Below, piece after piece: positions 8,484-16,758 of a stretch of DNA of 64,000 nt. The first letter of the stretch is position 1. Each line of letters opens with the position of its first letter. Source of the DNA: Sphaerisporangium sp. (lineage in GTDB: Bacteria; Actinomycetota; Actinomycetes; Streptosporangiales; Streptosporangiaceae); contig JAOPYI010000146.1 of assembly GCA_025964675.1 (NCBI GenBank), forward strand, positions 62,001 to 126,000, read 5' to 3'. Below the pieces are notes generated by a model that worked only from the letters and a program-made list of their open reading frames with translations, searched no databases and had not been told where the DNA came from. Made by a program: the position numbers and the translations under genes.

Positions 8484-9683
8484 ATGCGGCCACGCATCGT
8501 CACGCTCTGCGCTGCGGCACTCGTCCTGGGCATTTCCACCGGCACGATCCCGGCGCACGCGATGTCAGAGTCCACGCAGTCAGCGCAGTCCAAGGAGTCC
8601 ACCAAGTCAACGACCCTCACCAGCACGCGATTCGCCGAGGTCCCCCTCATCTCGGACGTGGCAGGCAAGGCGGACGTCACCGACCCCAAACTCGTCAACC
8701 CCTGGGGTCTCGCCATGGGCAAGACGCTGTGGGTCTCCAACGCGGGCACCGGCTCGGCCACCGTGTACTCGGGCGGCGCCAGCCAGCTCACCAAGGAGAA
8801 GACCGAGGTCGCCATCCCCGGCGGCACGCCCACCGGGCAGATCTTCAACGGTGAGGACGGCTTCGAGATCTCCAGCAAGGGCGTGTCGGGCCCGGCGACG
8901 TTCATCTTCGCCAGCCCCAGCGGCGCCATCACCGGCTGGAACGCCGAGGTCAACCCGGGCAGCGCGATCATCGCGGCCTTCACCCGCAATGCGGACTACA
9001 AGGGCCTCGCGATGATGCGGACCAACCGAGGGTCGTTCCTCCTCGCAGCCGACTTCGCGCACAACCGGGTCCACGTCTTCGACGACGGCTTCAGCCGGGT
9101 ACGACTGTCGCGCTGGGCGTTCGTGGACCGCGGCCTCCCCCAGACCTACTCCGCCTACAACGTCGAGATCATCGGAAACGCCGTCTACGTCGCGTACGCC
9201 AAGCGGGACCCGCAGACCGGCAAGTCGATCGCGGGCAAGGGTCTCGGCTTCATCAGCCGGTTCACCGCCTCCGGCCGGTTCTCCGGGCGCGTCGCGGCCC
9301 GGGGCGCGCTGAACGCGCCGTGGGCGATGATCGCCGCGCCGGAGAGCTTCGGCGCCTACGCCGGAGCGCTGCTCGTCGGCAACTTCGGCGACGGCTGGAT
9401 CAACGCCTACAACCCGAGGAACGGCCGCTACCTCGGCCCGCTCCGCAAGGCCGACGGCAAGGCCATCGCGATCGAGGGCCTGTGGGACCTGGAGCAGGGG
9501 ACCGCCGCGAGCGGAGGCGAGAACGCCCTTTGGTTCTCCGCCGGCATCCAGCAGGCACAGCACGGCCTGGTCGGCCTGATCATGCCGGCCGACGCCGCCA
9601 GCACCACGGCCCAGCCGAGCGCCTCGCCGAGCGCGTCCGCCAAGCCGAGCGCGTCACCGACGTCCAACTCGAACTCCTACTAG
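8484..9683 (+). CDS. Secreted TIGR03118 family protein
   Basis: A 399-residue exported protein. The N terminus MRPRIVTLCAAALVLGIST... ending near AHA (residues 24-26) is a Sec signal peptide. The body shows beta-propeller-like repeats typical of TIGR03118: LVNPWGLAMG, VSNAGTGSATVYSG, FIFASPSGAITGWNAEV and GALLVGNFGDGWINAYNP. The last 30 residues are a Ser/Pro/Ala-rich tail (PSASPSASAKPSASP), like a wall-spanning linker, but no sorting signal or membrane anchor follows. The function of the family is not known. ATG 8484 has AGGAGG 5 bases upstream. A strong hairpin follows the gene. Confidence 0.82.
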   Translation: MRPRIVTLCAAALVLGISTGTIPAHAMSESTQSAQSKESTKSTTLTSTRFAEVPLISDVAGKADVTDPKLVNPWGLAMGKTLWVSNAGTGSATVYSGGASQLTKEKTEVAIPGGTPTGQIFNGEDGFEISSKGVSGPATFIFASPSGAITGWNAEVNPGSAIIAAFTRNADYKGLAMMRTNRGSFLLAADFAHNRVHVFDDGFSRVRLSRWAFVDRGLPQTYSAYNVEIIGNAVYVAYAKRDPQTGKSIAGKGLGFISRFTASGRFSGRVAARGALNAPWAMIAAPESFGAYAGALLVGNFGDGWINAYNPRNGRYLGPLRKADGKAIAIEGLWDLEQGTAASGGENALWFSAGIQQAQHGLVGLIMPADAASTTAQPSASPSASAKPSASPTSNSNSY

Positions 9684-9791
9684 CAGAAGGGAGGTGGGCG
9701 ACCAGCGAGCCGCTCTCTTGTGGGCTCCTTCCAACCGAGGATTCACCATCTTTCCTGAAGAACGACACGACCCGCCCGAATGAGCGGAAGT

Positions 9792-9820
9792 CGGCTGCGG
9801 GGTGGCGCGCCCCGCAGCCG
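9792..9820. terminator. Stem-loop terminator between convergent genes
   Basis: An 11-bp perfect stem CGGCTGCGGGG / CCCCGCAGCCG with a 7-base loop, followed on the plus strand by GCTTTCGGTTGTT. It lies between the TIGR03118 gene and the convergent proline-rich protein gene and may serve both. The rest of 9684-9909 shows no gene. Confidence 0.6.
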
Positions 9821-9909
9821 GCTTTCGGTTGTTCGGACATCCCGCCCGGCGAGGTGTCCTCCCCCTGTCACGCCCGGCGATTCTCCGGGAGCGGCCGGCT
9901 CGTTCACGG

Positions 9910-10590
9910 CTACCGGAACGCGCCGAACGCCACGCTCGCGACGAGGGCGATCACCAGTGACAGCACGATGAGGACCATGACCGTGGACAGGGGGTTCCGG
10001 CGGCGGGACAGCGGGCCTTCCGCCCGGAGCTGACGGGCGCGGCTCGTCGGCGAGTCCGCCGATGGTGGCGGCTGGTGCTCCACCGGAGGCGGCACCGGCT
10101 TCGGTGTACTCCGCCGCGGCTGTGTGCGGGCCGCGCCCGGGACGGCGGGCCGGGCAGAAGGCGCAGGCGCCGGTGTCCGGGACGGGGTGACAGACGGCAC
10201 GGGTGTCGGCTTCACCGTGGGGATCGCGGGCGGTGTGGGAACGGGGGCCGGAGCTGGTGTGGGGGCCGGCGCGGGTGCCGCGGGGGGGTTCGCCTGACGC
10301 CGGCAGATCGGAGGGTGTCCCCCCAAGCTGATCCCGAGGCGCAGGCTCACCACCACGTCGACGTCGAGGCAGACGGTGACGCCGTGAGCGACGGCCAGGC
10401 TCTGCCGGTCGGCATCCGTCAGGCGAAGGGCGGCGCGATCAGGACTCGGCGCCGCCCCCACCGCCACCGCCTCGGCCCTGACCGGGGTGGGGTCGTCCGC
10501 CGTGCCCGCGGAGGCGGGGGCGCCGGCCACGAGGGCGACCAGCGCCAAACCCGTGAGGAGCGCCCCCATGCGTGGAGCGGTCACGGTCAT
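9910..10590 (-). CDS. Proline-rich exported protein with C-terminal membrane anchor
   Basis: A 226-residue protein of unknown function. It starts MTVTAPRMGALLTGLALVAL, a signal peptide ending near ASA. A short conserved-looking region holds two cysteines (VTVCLDVDVVV and HPPICRRQ). Then come about 70 residues of Pro/Ala/Thr repeats (APAPTPAPAPVPTPP) and a C-terminal transmembrane helix (STVMVLIVLSLVIALVASVA). The topology suggests a surface protein tethered at its C terminus with a wall-spanning linker. The ATG at 10590 overlaps the stop of the preceding DUF4239 gene (ATGA), so the two are co-translated; an ATG at 10599 is the alternative start. Confidence 0.65.
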   Translation of the reverse strand: MTVTAPRMGALLTGLALVALVAGAPASAGTADDPTPVRAEAVAVGAAPSPDRAALRLTDADRQSLAVAHGVTVCLDVDVVVSLRLGISLGGHPPICRRQANPPAAPAPAPTPAPAPVPTPPAIPTVKPTPVPSVTPSRTPAPAPSARPAVPGAARTQPRRSTPKPVPPPVEHQPPPSADSPTSRARQLRAEGPLSRRRNPLSTVMVLIVLSLVIALVASVAFGAFR

Positions 10591-11366
10591 ACGCCCCATG
10601 GAATGCGCTGGAACTCCGTGAGCGCCGCCCGGAACGCGTCGGGCCCGACCGACAGGCCGCTGGCGAACACATGGGAGATCTGCCAGGTGAGGTAGACGCC
10701 GAACCCGAGCAGCGCCGCCATCACCAGCAGAGGCACGAGCGTCCTGCCACGAGGCCGGGCGCCCGCCAGGAACGGGAAGACGAGGACGATCGAGCCGGTC
10801 AGGATCGTCAGTGGCAGCACGCCCGCCGGAGGCGTGGACCGCGCGTCCGCCTCTCTCTGGCGGCGGGCCTGCGACAGGGCCTTCACCTCGTCGAGGACCT
10901 GGGTCTTGGCGTCCTTCGCGTCGTCGCCCTTCACGGTCAGGCCCGCCACCTGTGTGCGCAGCGCGTCCAGGCGCGAGGCGCCTTCGAGGCTGAGCCGGCC
11001 CGCCGCCATGAGAGGCCAGTCCTTGTCGAGCACGGTGCCGACGTAGTCGCGTACCTGTTGCTGCACCTGGGCGCCCGCCGGAGCGGGAAGCCGTGCGGCG
11101 GCCCAGTAGGTCTCCACGGCCGCCTGGCTCTCGGCATAGGTGTTCTGCCGGGCGGCGTCGGCCGTGGTCCACGGCACGACGATCGCGATGGCGAACACGA
11201 GCAAAAACAACGACGAGAGCATCGATCCCGCGTGACTCGCGGACGGCCCGTCCGGGACGAGGTCATCGGTGCCGTTGCCGAGCCTGCGGAACAGGAAGGC
11301 GGCTGTCGCCACCACGCCGATCGCCGCGGCCATTGCGAGTACGCAGACCAGCATGACCATCTCCAT
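10587..11366 (-). CDS. DUF4239 (bestrophin-like) membrane protein
   Basis: A 259-residue membrane protein of the DUF4239 type. Hydrophobic segments lie near residues 3-27, 48-65, 185-203 and 210-228, with a soluble helical region between (QAAVETYWAAARL, VLDKDWPLMA). The arrangement of two N-terminal helices, a four-helix soluble part and two C-terminal helices is usual for the family, whose function is unknown; a remote bestrophin-like channel fold has been suggested for it. Its stop overlaps the start of the proline-rich exported protein, which implies a joint role at the membrane. The gene is divergent from the DUF418-type gene across 223 bp without further genes. Confidence 0.72.
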   Translation of the reverse strand: MEMVMLVCVLAMAAAIGVVATAAFLFRRLGNGTDDLVPDGPSASHAGSMLSSLFLLVFAIAIVVPWTTADAARQNTYAESQAAVETYWAAARLPAPAGAQVQQQVRDYVGTVLDKDWPLMAAGRLSLEGASRLDALRTQVAGLTVKGDDAKDAKTQVLDEVKALSQARRQREADARSTPPAGVLPLTILTGSIVLVFPFLAGARPRGRTLVPLLVMAALLGFGVYLTWQISHVFASGLSVGPDAFRAALTEFQRIPWGV

Positions 11367-11589
11367 AGCTTTGTCATGACAGGGGGACCCTGCTCGTTAC
11401 CGATCGCATGCCGTCACATAGCTATCACATTAAGTAATCACCATGACGGCCATTCGGGAGATGTCCGCAGATTCATCAGTCAGGGCAGGTCCCCTGCGAG
11501 GCCGCGTCACCGAGACGGAGAGCGGAGCGACGGACTTGACGCGGCTATTTCAGAAAAAAGCCTGGTAAAGGCTCACAGCAAGTCTTAAG

Positions 11590-12822
11590 ATGCTGAATTC
11601 CGTGACCGAGATTATCCCTCCGCTCGCACAAGTCACGGACTCCCCGCCTCTGGAAGCCGGTCGATCAGGCGCCGAGCCGCCGCTCTCGCCCGCCACGGGG
11701 CGGCTGGCCGGAGTCGACCTGGCCCGCGCGCTCGCGGTCTTCGGGATGTTCGCCGTCCACGTCGGCCCCGATCCCTCGAACGTCGGAGGGATCCTCGGCG
11801 GCTTGCTGGCGCTCTTCCAGGGCCGCTCCTCCGCCCTCTTCGCCACGCTGGCAGGGCTGTCGCTGGTCCTGATCAGCGGGCGCGGGCGGCCGAAGAGCGG
11901 TCGTGAGGGACGGCGGGTGAGGGTGCGCATCGCGCTTCGCGCCGTCATCCTGATCGTGCTCGGCACGGCCATGACGATGCTGGGCACCCACATCTCGGTG
12001 ATCATCCCCTACTACGGGGTGTACTTCCTGCTTGCCCTCCCCCTGCTGCGGTGCCGCGCGGGGACCCTCGCCGTCGCCGCCGCCGCGGTCGCGCTGGCGG
12101 GGCCGTTCCTGACGTTCGCCCCCATGGTCCTGCCCGGGTCCTGGCTGGACACCTTCGCCGCGTACGACCCGGTCAACAGGCTGGACGGCCGTGGTTTCAT
12201 CGACCTTGTGCTCGTCGGGGCCTACCCGGCGGTGACCTGGATGTCGTACGTGCTCGCGGGCATGGCGCTCGGCCGGATCGACCTGGAGGCGGCGCCGGTC
12301 CGAAGGCGGCTGGCCGCGCTCGGCTGTGTGCTCGGCCTGGCCGGGTACGGCGGCTCGTGGCTGGTCCTCAACGTGTTCACCGACCTTCACGTCGCCGTCG
12401 ACGCGGCGGCGGCGGCGCGGGGGCCGGCCTCCGGAGCCGACCACGAGGGCTCCCTCACCGAGCGGCTGCTGGTGGCCTCCCCGCACAGCGGGACGGCGTT
12501 CGAGCTGGCCGGCAACATCGGCGTCGCCGTCATCGTCATCGTGGCCGCCGTCGCGGCGATGGCGGCGCTGCCCCGCCTGCGCCGGATCTCGGGTCCGGTC
12601 ATCGCCCTCGGGACCATGTCACTGAGTGCCTACGTCGCCCACATCCTCATGATCAGGCTCGTGGACCTGCAAGGACTGCTGGGATCCACGGTGGCCGTGC
12701 TCGTCGTCCTGATCGTGGCCACCACGGCCTTCGCCACCGTCTGGTCCCGCTTCTTCCGGCGCGGGCCTTTGGAGTTCCTGCTTCACGTCCTTACCGCCTG
12801 GCCGGCGCGCCTGATGCGTTGA
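11590..12822 (+). CDS. DUF418 / heparan-alpha-glucosaminide acetyltransferase-like membrane protein
   Basis: A 410-residue polytopic membrane protein with about ten transmembrane helices. The N-terminal block RLAGVDLARALAVFGMFAVH is the conserved first helix of the DUF1624/HGSNAT and DUF418 families, and FQGRSSALFATLAGLS is the usual second motif. C-terminal ISGPVIALGTMSLSAYVAHI is typical of DUF418. These proteins are thought to pass acyl groups across the membrane, but this one's substrate is unknown. The ATG at 11590 is the first in frame. It ends one base before the convergent stop of the GntR gene of the microcompartment locus and is unlikely to belong to that locus. Confidence 0.75.
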   Translation: MLNSVTEIIPPLAQVTDSPPLEAGRSGAEPPLSPATGRLAGVDLARALAVFGMFAVHVGPDPSNVGGILGGLLALFQGRSSALFATLAGLSLVLISGRGRPKSGREGRRVRVRIALRAVILIVLGTAMTMLGTHISVIIPYYGVYFLLALPLLRCRAGTLAVAAAAVALAGPFLTFAPMVLPGSWLDTFAAYDPVNRLDGRGFIDLVLVGAYPAVTWMSYVLAGMALGRIDLEAAPVRRRLAALGCVLGLAGYGGSWLVLNVFTDLHVAVDAAAAARGPASGADHEGSLTERLLVASPHSGTAFELAGNIGVAVIVIVAAVAAMAALPRLRRISGPVIALGTMSLSAYVAHILMIRLVDLQGLLGSTVAVLVVLIVATTAFATVWSRFFRRGPLEFLLHVLTAWPARLMR

Positions 12823-12823
12823 C

Positions 12824-13618
12824 TCAGCCCGGCATGTGGTGCAGGTCGATGAGGCGGCCACGGGCGCGGGCGGAGTCGGCGGTGCCGGAGGCTCCCTTGG
12901 TACGGACCAGGATCCTGGTGCGGTCGGCGCGGAACAGGTCGTGGGAGAACTCGAAGGGGTCTCCGGCCTGGTCGAAGGTAGTACGGGTGATCGCCAGCAG
13001 TGGTATGCCGACCAGCACGTTGAGCACCGCGGCCTCGTCGGGCCCCGCCGGCACCGCCTCGATGGCCTCGATCGCCTGCACGGGGCGCACGCCGTACTGG
13101 TCGGCCAGCAGATCGTAGATCGAACCGCCGAGCGGCATCTCCAGCAGGCTGGGGAAGCGCAGCGCCGGGAACCGGGCGTTCTCCAGGGATAAAGGCTCGC
13201 CGTCGGCGAGGCGGATGCGCACGATCTCGGTGACCAGGTCGCCGGGGTCCACGGCGAGCGCCGCCGCCGTCGCCTCCTCTGCCGTGACGATGCCCGCGCT
13301 CACCACCCGCGAGCCCGCGGTGAACCCCTGCTCGCGAAGCAGCGCGGGCACCCCGATGACGCTGGAGAGGTCGCGTTCGATCTTGGCCTTGCTGACGAAC
13401 GTGCCACCGCCGCGCCCCGGGACCCGGCGGACCGCGCCGAGGCCCTCTAGGGCGCCGAGCGCCTGGCGCAACGTGGACCTGCTGACGCCGAGGCGGGTCG
13501 AGAGCTCCCGCTCGGAGCCGAGCCGTTGGCCCGGCTCAAGCTCGCCGGCCGAGATGAGCGCGAGGATCTCCCGCCTGGCGGCCTCCACCGCGCTCTCATC
13601 TCCCTGGTCGCGTGACAC
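12824..13618 (-). CDS. GntR/HutC family regulator of the microcompartment locus
   Basis: A 264-residue regulator. Residues 10-75 are a GntR winged helix-turn-helix (GQRLGSERELSTRLGVSRST, then LRQALGALEGLGAVRRVPGR), and the remainder is a UTRA ligand domain, with YDLLADQYGVRPVQAIEAIE typical of the HutC subfamily. The GTG at 13618 has AAAGGTGA upstream. It is the last gene of the BMC transcription unit, 62 bp after the dehydrogenase, so it probably controls the divergent permease/aminotransferase promoter and possibly itself. A good candidate operator is the TTCGGTC...GACCGAA repeat at 20711-20737. Confidence 0.85.
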   Translation of the reverse strand: MSRDQGDESAVEAARREILALISAGELEPGQRLGSERELSTRLGVSRSTLRQALGALEGLGAVRRVPGRGGGTFVSKAKIERDLSSVIGVPALLREQGFTAGSRVVSAGIVTAEEATAAALAVDPGDLVTEIVRIRLADGEPLSLENARFPALRFPSLLEMPLGGSIYDLLADQYGVRPVQAIEAIEAVPAGPDEAAVLNVLVGIPLLAITRTTFDQAGDPFEFSHDLFRADRTRILVRTKGASGTADSARARGRLIDLHHMPG

Positions 13619-13680
13619 GTCATCACCTTTCTCGCCATGGTGCCGAACCAGAGCAGAGCCTGACGGATCGCCCGATTAGA

Positions 13681-14445
13681 TCACATGAGGCCCAGCGCCT
13701 CCTGCGATTCGGGAAGGATCTGACCACCGTCCACGACCAGGGAGTGGCCGGTGATGTAAGCGGCCTCGTCGGTGGCGAGGAACAGGCAGGCGTTGCCGAT
13801 GTCCTCGACACTCCCGAGGCGGCCCAGCGGAATCGCGGCCCTCATCCCCCGCAGGTAGTCCTCCCCGTGCTCCACGAGGCTTTCTGTGAGGATGTTGCCC
13901 GGCAGGACGGCGTTCATGGTGATGCCCTTCGGGGCCAGTTCCATCGCGGCGGTGCGCATGAAGCCGAGCTGGGCGGCCTTGCTGGCGCCGTAGTGGGACC
14001 AGCCGGGGTACCCGGTGAAGGGGCCGGTGATCGAGGAGGTCAGGATGACCCGGCCGCGCCCGGAGGCCTGAAGCGGGGCGAGGCACGCCTGGACGCACAG
14101 CATGGTGCCCTTGACGTTGACGCCGAGGACGTTGTCGATGTCCTCTTCGGTCATGTCGGTGAGCCGCTTGTCGGGGAAAATGCCGGCGTTGGCGCACAGC
14201 ACGTCCACGCCGCCGTGCCGCTCAACGGCCGTCCTCGCGATCCGCACGCAGTCCTGCGCCTTGGAGACGTCCGCGACCAGATAGGAGACTCCCAACTCGT
14301 CGGCGGCCGCACTTGCGGCCTCCGCGTCCCTGCCGACGATCAGCACACGCGCGCCGGCGCCCGCGAAGACCTTGGCGATGCCCTTGCCGATGCCCTTGGT
14401 GCCACCGGTGACGATGACCGACCGTCCAGCCACTGAGGTAAACAT
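13681..14445 (-). CDS. SDR dehydrogenase, likely 1-amino-2-propanol dehydrogenase
   Basis: A 254-residue classical short-chain dehydrogenase. The NAD(P)-binding motif TGGTKGIG starts at residue 13, NAG is at 86-88, and the catalytic residues are S138 (TSSITG), Y152 and K156 (YGASK). In RMM-type microcompartments an SDR reduces aminoacetone to (S)-1-amino-2-propanol and regenerates NAD+ for the aldehyde dehydrogenase. I assign that role from gene context, since SDR sequences alone do not define substrates. The gene follows the kinase after 9 bp. A regulatory or unrelated sugar-alcohol dehydrogenase role is the alternative. Confidence 0.78.
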   Translation of the reverse strand: MFTSVAGRSVIVTGGTKGIGKGIAKVFAGAGARVLIVGRDAEAASAAADELGVSYLVADVSKAQDCVRIARTAVERHGGVDVLCANAGIFPDKRLTDMTEEDIDNVLGVNVKGTMLCVQACLAPLQASGRGRVILTSSITGPFTGYPGWSHYGASKAAQLGFMRTAAMELAPKGITMNAVLPGNILTESLVEHGEDYLRGMRAAIPLGRLGSVEDIGNACLFLATDEAAYITGHSLVVDGGQILPESQEALGLM

Positions 14446-14454
14446 GCGACTCCT

Positions 14455-15456
14455 TTAGAGTGATCCACTGAGGTAGCGCTCGGCCAGCTCGCAGCTTCCC
14501 CGTGTGTAGCCCGCCCCCAGTTCACGGGCGACGTCGACCGCGGAGTGGGAGCCGATCCAGGCCACGAGAAGCAGCCGGCGGAACATGATGAAGGTCCAGA
14601 TCTCGTTCTCGTCGTCGCGGGGCAGGTCGAGGACCGTGCGGTAGCCGCGGACCCATGAGTCGACCATCTGGGGGACCCGCGGGTGGTGCTCGATGAAGCT
14701 CACGGCGGCGCCGAGGTCGTAGAGGTACCAGCCGAGGCCGCAGTCGTCGAAGTCGATCACGGTGGTGCCGGCCGTGCCGTCGACGAGCAGGTTGGCCAGG
14801 CGGAGGTCGGCGTGGATGAGCCCGAAGCGCTCGGGCCCCTTGCCGAACCGCGCCAGCCGGTCGCGCAGCTCCCGCTCTAGTGTGGAAAGCACGGCGCGCG
14901 CCTCCCGGTCGACGCCGGCGCCGTCCTGCCACCTCCCCCAGCGGGGCTCGGGGCCGAACGCGGCGTCGTCGTCCCAGCGGAACCGGGTGAACGCGGCCGG
15001 CCGCGCCCAGCGGCGGGCGTGCAGGTGCATGCGGGCGGTGATCGCGCCGAGCGGCTCGAAGTGCTCGACCAGGTGGTCCTCGGACGGCTCGGCACCGGGG
15101 ACGTACTCGAACATCACGCAGTTGCGCGGCGCGGAGCCCGGGTCGTCGACGGTGACGACCCTGGATCCGTCCCGGGCGGGGAGCACCGCCGGGGTCCGCA
15201 CGCCGGCCTCGTCGCGCAGCGCCGAGAGCCAGTCGAGCTCGGAGCCGATCGCCTCGGCCGAGTGGTAGCCGAGCCGGTGGACGCGCAGGATCGTGTGGGC
15301 ACCGGCGTCCGAGACGAGGAAGGTGGCGTTCTCCGACACGTTGATGAGCGCGACATGGGCGTCCGGTGAGACGTCGTAGTGCCGCAGGGCCCGCCGGGCG
15401 ACCCGCTCGATGCGGGCGAGCACGGCGTCGCCGCCCGACAGGTCATGGACCTCCAT
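14455..15456 (-). CDS. APH-family kinase, likely 1-amino-2-propanol kinase
   Basis: A 333-residue member of the aminoglycoside phosphotransferase/choline kinase fold. The catalytic loop is IHADLRLANLLV with D217, and the metal-binding aspartate is D235 in VIDFDDCG. In RMM-type loci the homologous enzyme phosphorylates 1-amino-2-propanol, giving the substrate of the PLP phospho-lyase. It starts 8 bp after the second BMC-T gene with AGGAG upstream. No targeting peptide is obvious, although the N-terminal helix (DAVLARIERVARRAL) is amphipathic. A homoserine-kinase-II-like activity is the fallback if the context were ignored. Confidence 0.82.
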   Translation of the reverse strand: MEVHDLSGGDAVLARIERVARRALRHYDVSPDAHVALINVSENATFLVSDAGAHTILRVHRLGYHSAEAIGSELDWLSALRDEAGVRTPAVLPARDGSRVVTVDDPGSAPRNCVMFEYVPGAEPSEDHLVEHFEPLGAITARMHLHARRWARPAAFTRFRWDDDAAFGPEPRWGRWQDGAGVDREARAVLSTLERELRDRLARFGKGPERFGLIHADLRLANLLVDGTAGTTVIDFDDCGLGWYLYDLGAAVSFIEHHPRVPQMVDSWVRGYRTVLDLPRDDENEIWTFIMFRRLLLVAWIGSHSAVDVARELGAGYTRGSCELAERYLSGSL

Positions 15457-15464
15457 GAGCTCTC

Positions 15465-16196
15465 CTAGTGGTCACGGCCTTCGACCGCGGAAAGGACCGC
15501 GACGATGGCGTCGCGAGCGGTCCGTACTGACTCCGCACGGCCGCTGATGTACAGACGGCCCGCGGATCCGATCATCTGCACGTCGACGAGCGTGATGTCT
15601 GGGGCCGCCGTCTCCGCCTCGTTCGCGGCCACGGTGGCGAACAGCGCCGGGGTCATCTCGCAGACCAGGAGCGTCTCCCCTGGCAGGACCATCGAGGCCT
15701 GCCGGTTGCGGTTGATGAGCACGGCGTGCTGGTCGGTGATGTCCTCGATGACGTCGGTGTAGAGGATGCGCGGCCTGAGCTGGTCGGAGGGCGAGGCGCC
15801 GATGCCGTCGAGGATGGCCTGCCCTGCCAGCCGTACGTCCCCGAGCGAGGAGCCGTGGACCTCCAGCACGCCGAACTGCCGCTCGACGAACAGGATCCCC
15901 GGCTCGACGGAGGGCACGGCGCGCAACGCGAGGTCGATGACCCGCTCGATCGCGAGGCCGGGGGCCACCTCCACGATGAGGGCGTGCTGCCCCTCGTACG
16001 GGGGGTAGCCCCGAGCCCGGGTCGGCGCCGCCATCGCGGCGGCGAACTGCCGCCGGAGGTTCTCGATGAGCAGGTAGACCCGGAGCTCGGCCGTGCGGCT
16101 TGCCTCCGGCGCGGGCTTGGGCGCGGTCTTCGTGACGCGGGTACGCGGCCTTGGGGAGGGCGGGGTGCTGCTCACCGGTCGGGGGGTGCTACTCAC
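15465..16196 (-). CDS. BMC-T shell protein with N-terminal Pro/Ser-rich extension
   Basis: A tandem-domain (BMC-T) microcompartment shell protein of up to 243 residues, which forms pseudohexameric trimers and often gates larger metabolites. The two BMC halves are seen at HALIVEVAPGLAIERVID...VERQFGVLEVHG and at AVLINRNRQASMVLPGETLL...YISGRAESVRTARDAIVAV. It is paralogous to the BMC-T at 17216-17839 (both have an INRNR loop and LPGE[ST]L) but carries about 36 extra N-terminal residues rich in Pro, Ser, Thr, Arg and Lys. The start is uncertain: GTG 16196 overlaps the end of the BMC-H gene by 8 bases, and GTG 16175 gives a repeated VSSTP start; neither has a clear ribosome site. Confidence 0.85.
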   Translation of the reverse strand: MSSTPRPVSSTPPSPRPRTRVTKTAPKPAPEASRTAELRVYLLIENLRRQFAAAMAAPTRARGYPPYEGQHALIVEVAPGLAIERVIDLALRAVPSVEPGILFVERQFGVLEVHGSSLGDVRLAGQAILDGIGASPSDQLRPRILYTDVIEDITDQHAVLINRNRQASMVLPGETLLVCEMTPALFATVAANEAETAAPDITLVDVQMIGSAGRLYISGRAESVRTARDAIVAVLSAVEGRDH

Positions 16197-16473
16197 TGAT
16201 GGAGAGGTTGAAGCCGCGCGCCAGGTCGGCGTGCGGGCGCGGGATGACGTGCACGGAGACCAGCTCGCCGATGTTGGAGGCGGTCTCGGCTCCGGCCTCG
16301 GTCGCGGCCTTGACCGCGCCGACGTCACCGATCACCGTGACCGCGACGAGGCCGGCCCCGACCTGCTCGCGCCCGACGATGGTGACGTTGGCGGCCTTGA
16401 CCATGGCGTCGGCGGCGGCCAGAGCCGCCACGTACCCCCTGGTCTCGATGAGGCCGATCGCGTTGTTCGCCAT
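16189..16473 (-). CDS. BMC-H hexameric shell protein
   Basis: A 94-residue single-domain shell protein of the PduA/EutM/CcmK type. MANNAIGLIETRGYVAALAA is the family start, followed by AANVTIVGREQVGAGLVAV and VIGDVGAVKAATEAG. It makes the hexagonal facets of the compartment. The only sizeable gap inside the shell cluster (36 bp, AT-rich) lies just before it and provides AAGGAG 6 bases before the ATG, consistent with a higher expression need than its overlapped neighbours. Length is standard. Confidence 0.95.
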   Translation of the reverse strand: MANNAIGLIETRGYVAALAAADAMVKAANVTIVGREQVGAGLVAVTVIGDVGAVKAATEAGAETASNIGELVSVHVIPRPHADLARGFNLSISE

Positions 16474-16509
16474 TACTACTCCTTATATCGTTAAGTCGTT
16501 ACATGTGTT

Positions 16510-16758
16510 TTATGTCGGGATGTCGTCGATCGAGCCGATGATCAGGGCGTCGATCGGCGGGGATTTGTCCACGGGGAACCAGGACGCGGCCACCGACCCC
16601 TGGACGACCAGGACCCGCTCGCCGATACCGCTGCCGAGCACGTCGAAGGCGATCAGGCGCGATCCCCCTTCGAGCTCTACCTCGAGGAACGCGCCGCCGG
16701 GGATCCCCTCGATCCGCCTGGTGGCCCAGACGCTGGACTTGACGGTGCCGCGCAGCAT
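16510..16758 (-). CDS. BMC-P pentameric vertex protein (EutN/CcmL family)
   Basis: An 82-residue vertex protein. MLRGTVKSSVWATRRIEGIP matches the conserved start of EutN/CcmL/PduN, and VLGSGIGERVLVVQGSVAA is the usual central loop. Pentamers cap the twelve vertices of the shell. The ATG shares one base with the stop of the preceding 153-residue protein (TGATG), so the two are translationally coupled. It is the only BMC-P gene in the locus. Confidence 0.94.
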   Translation of the reverse strand: MLRGTVKSSVWATRRIEGIPGGAFLEVELEGGSRLIAFDVLGSGIGERVLVVQGSVAASWFPVDKSPPIDALIIGSIDDIPT

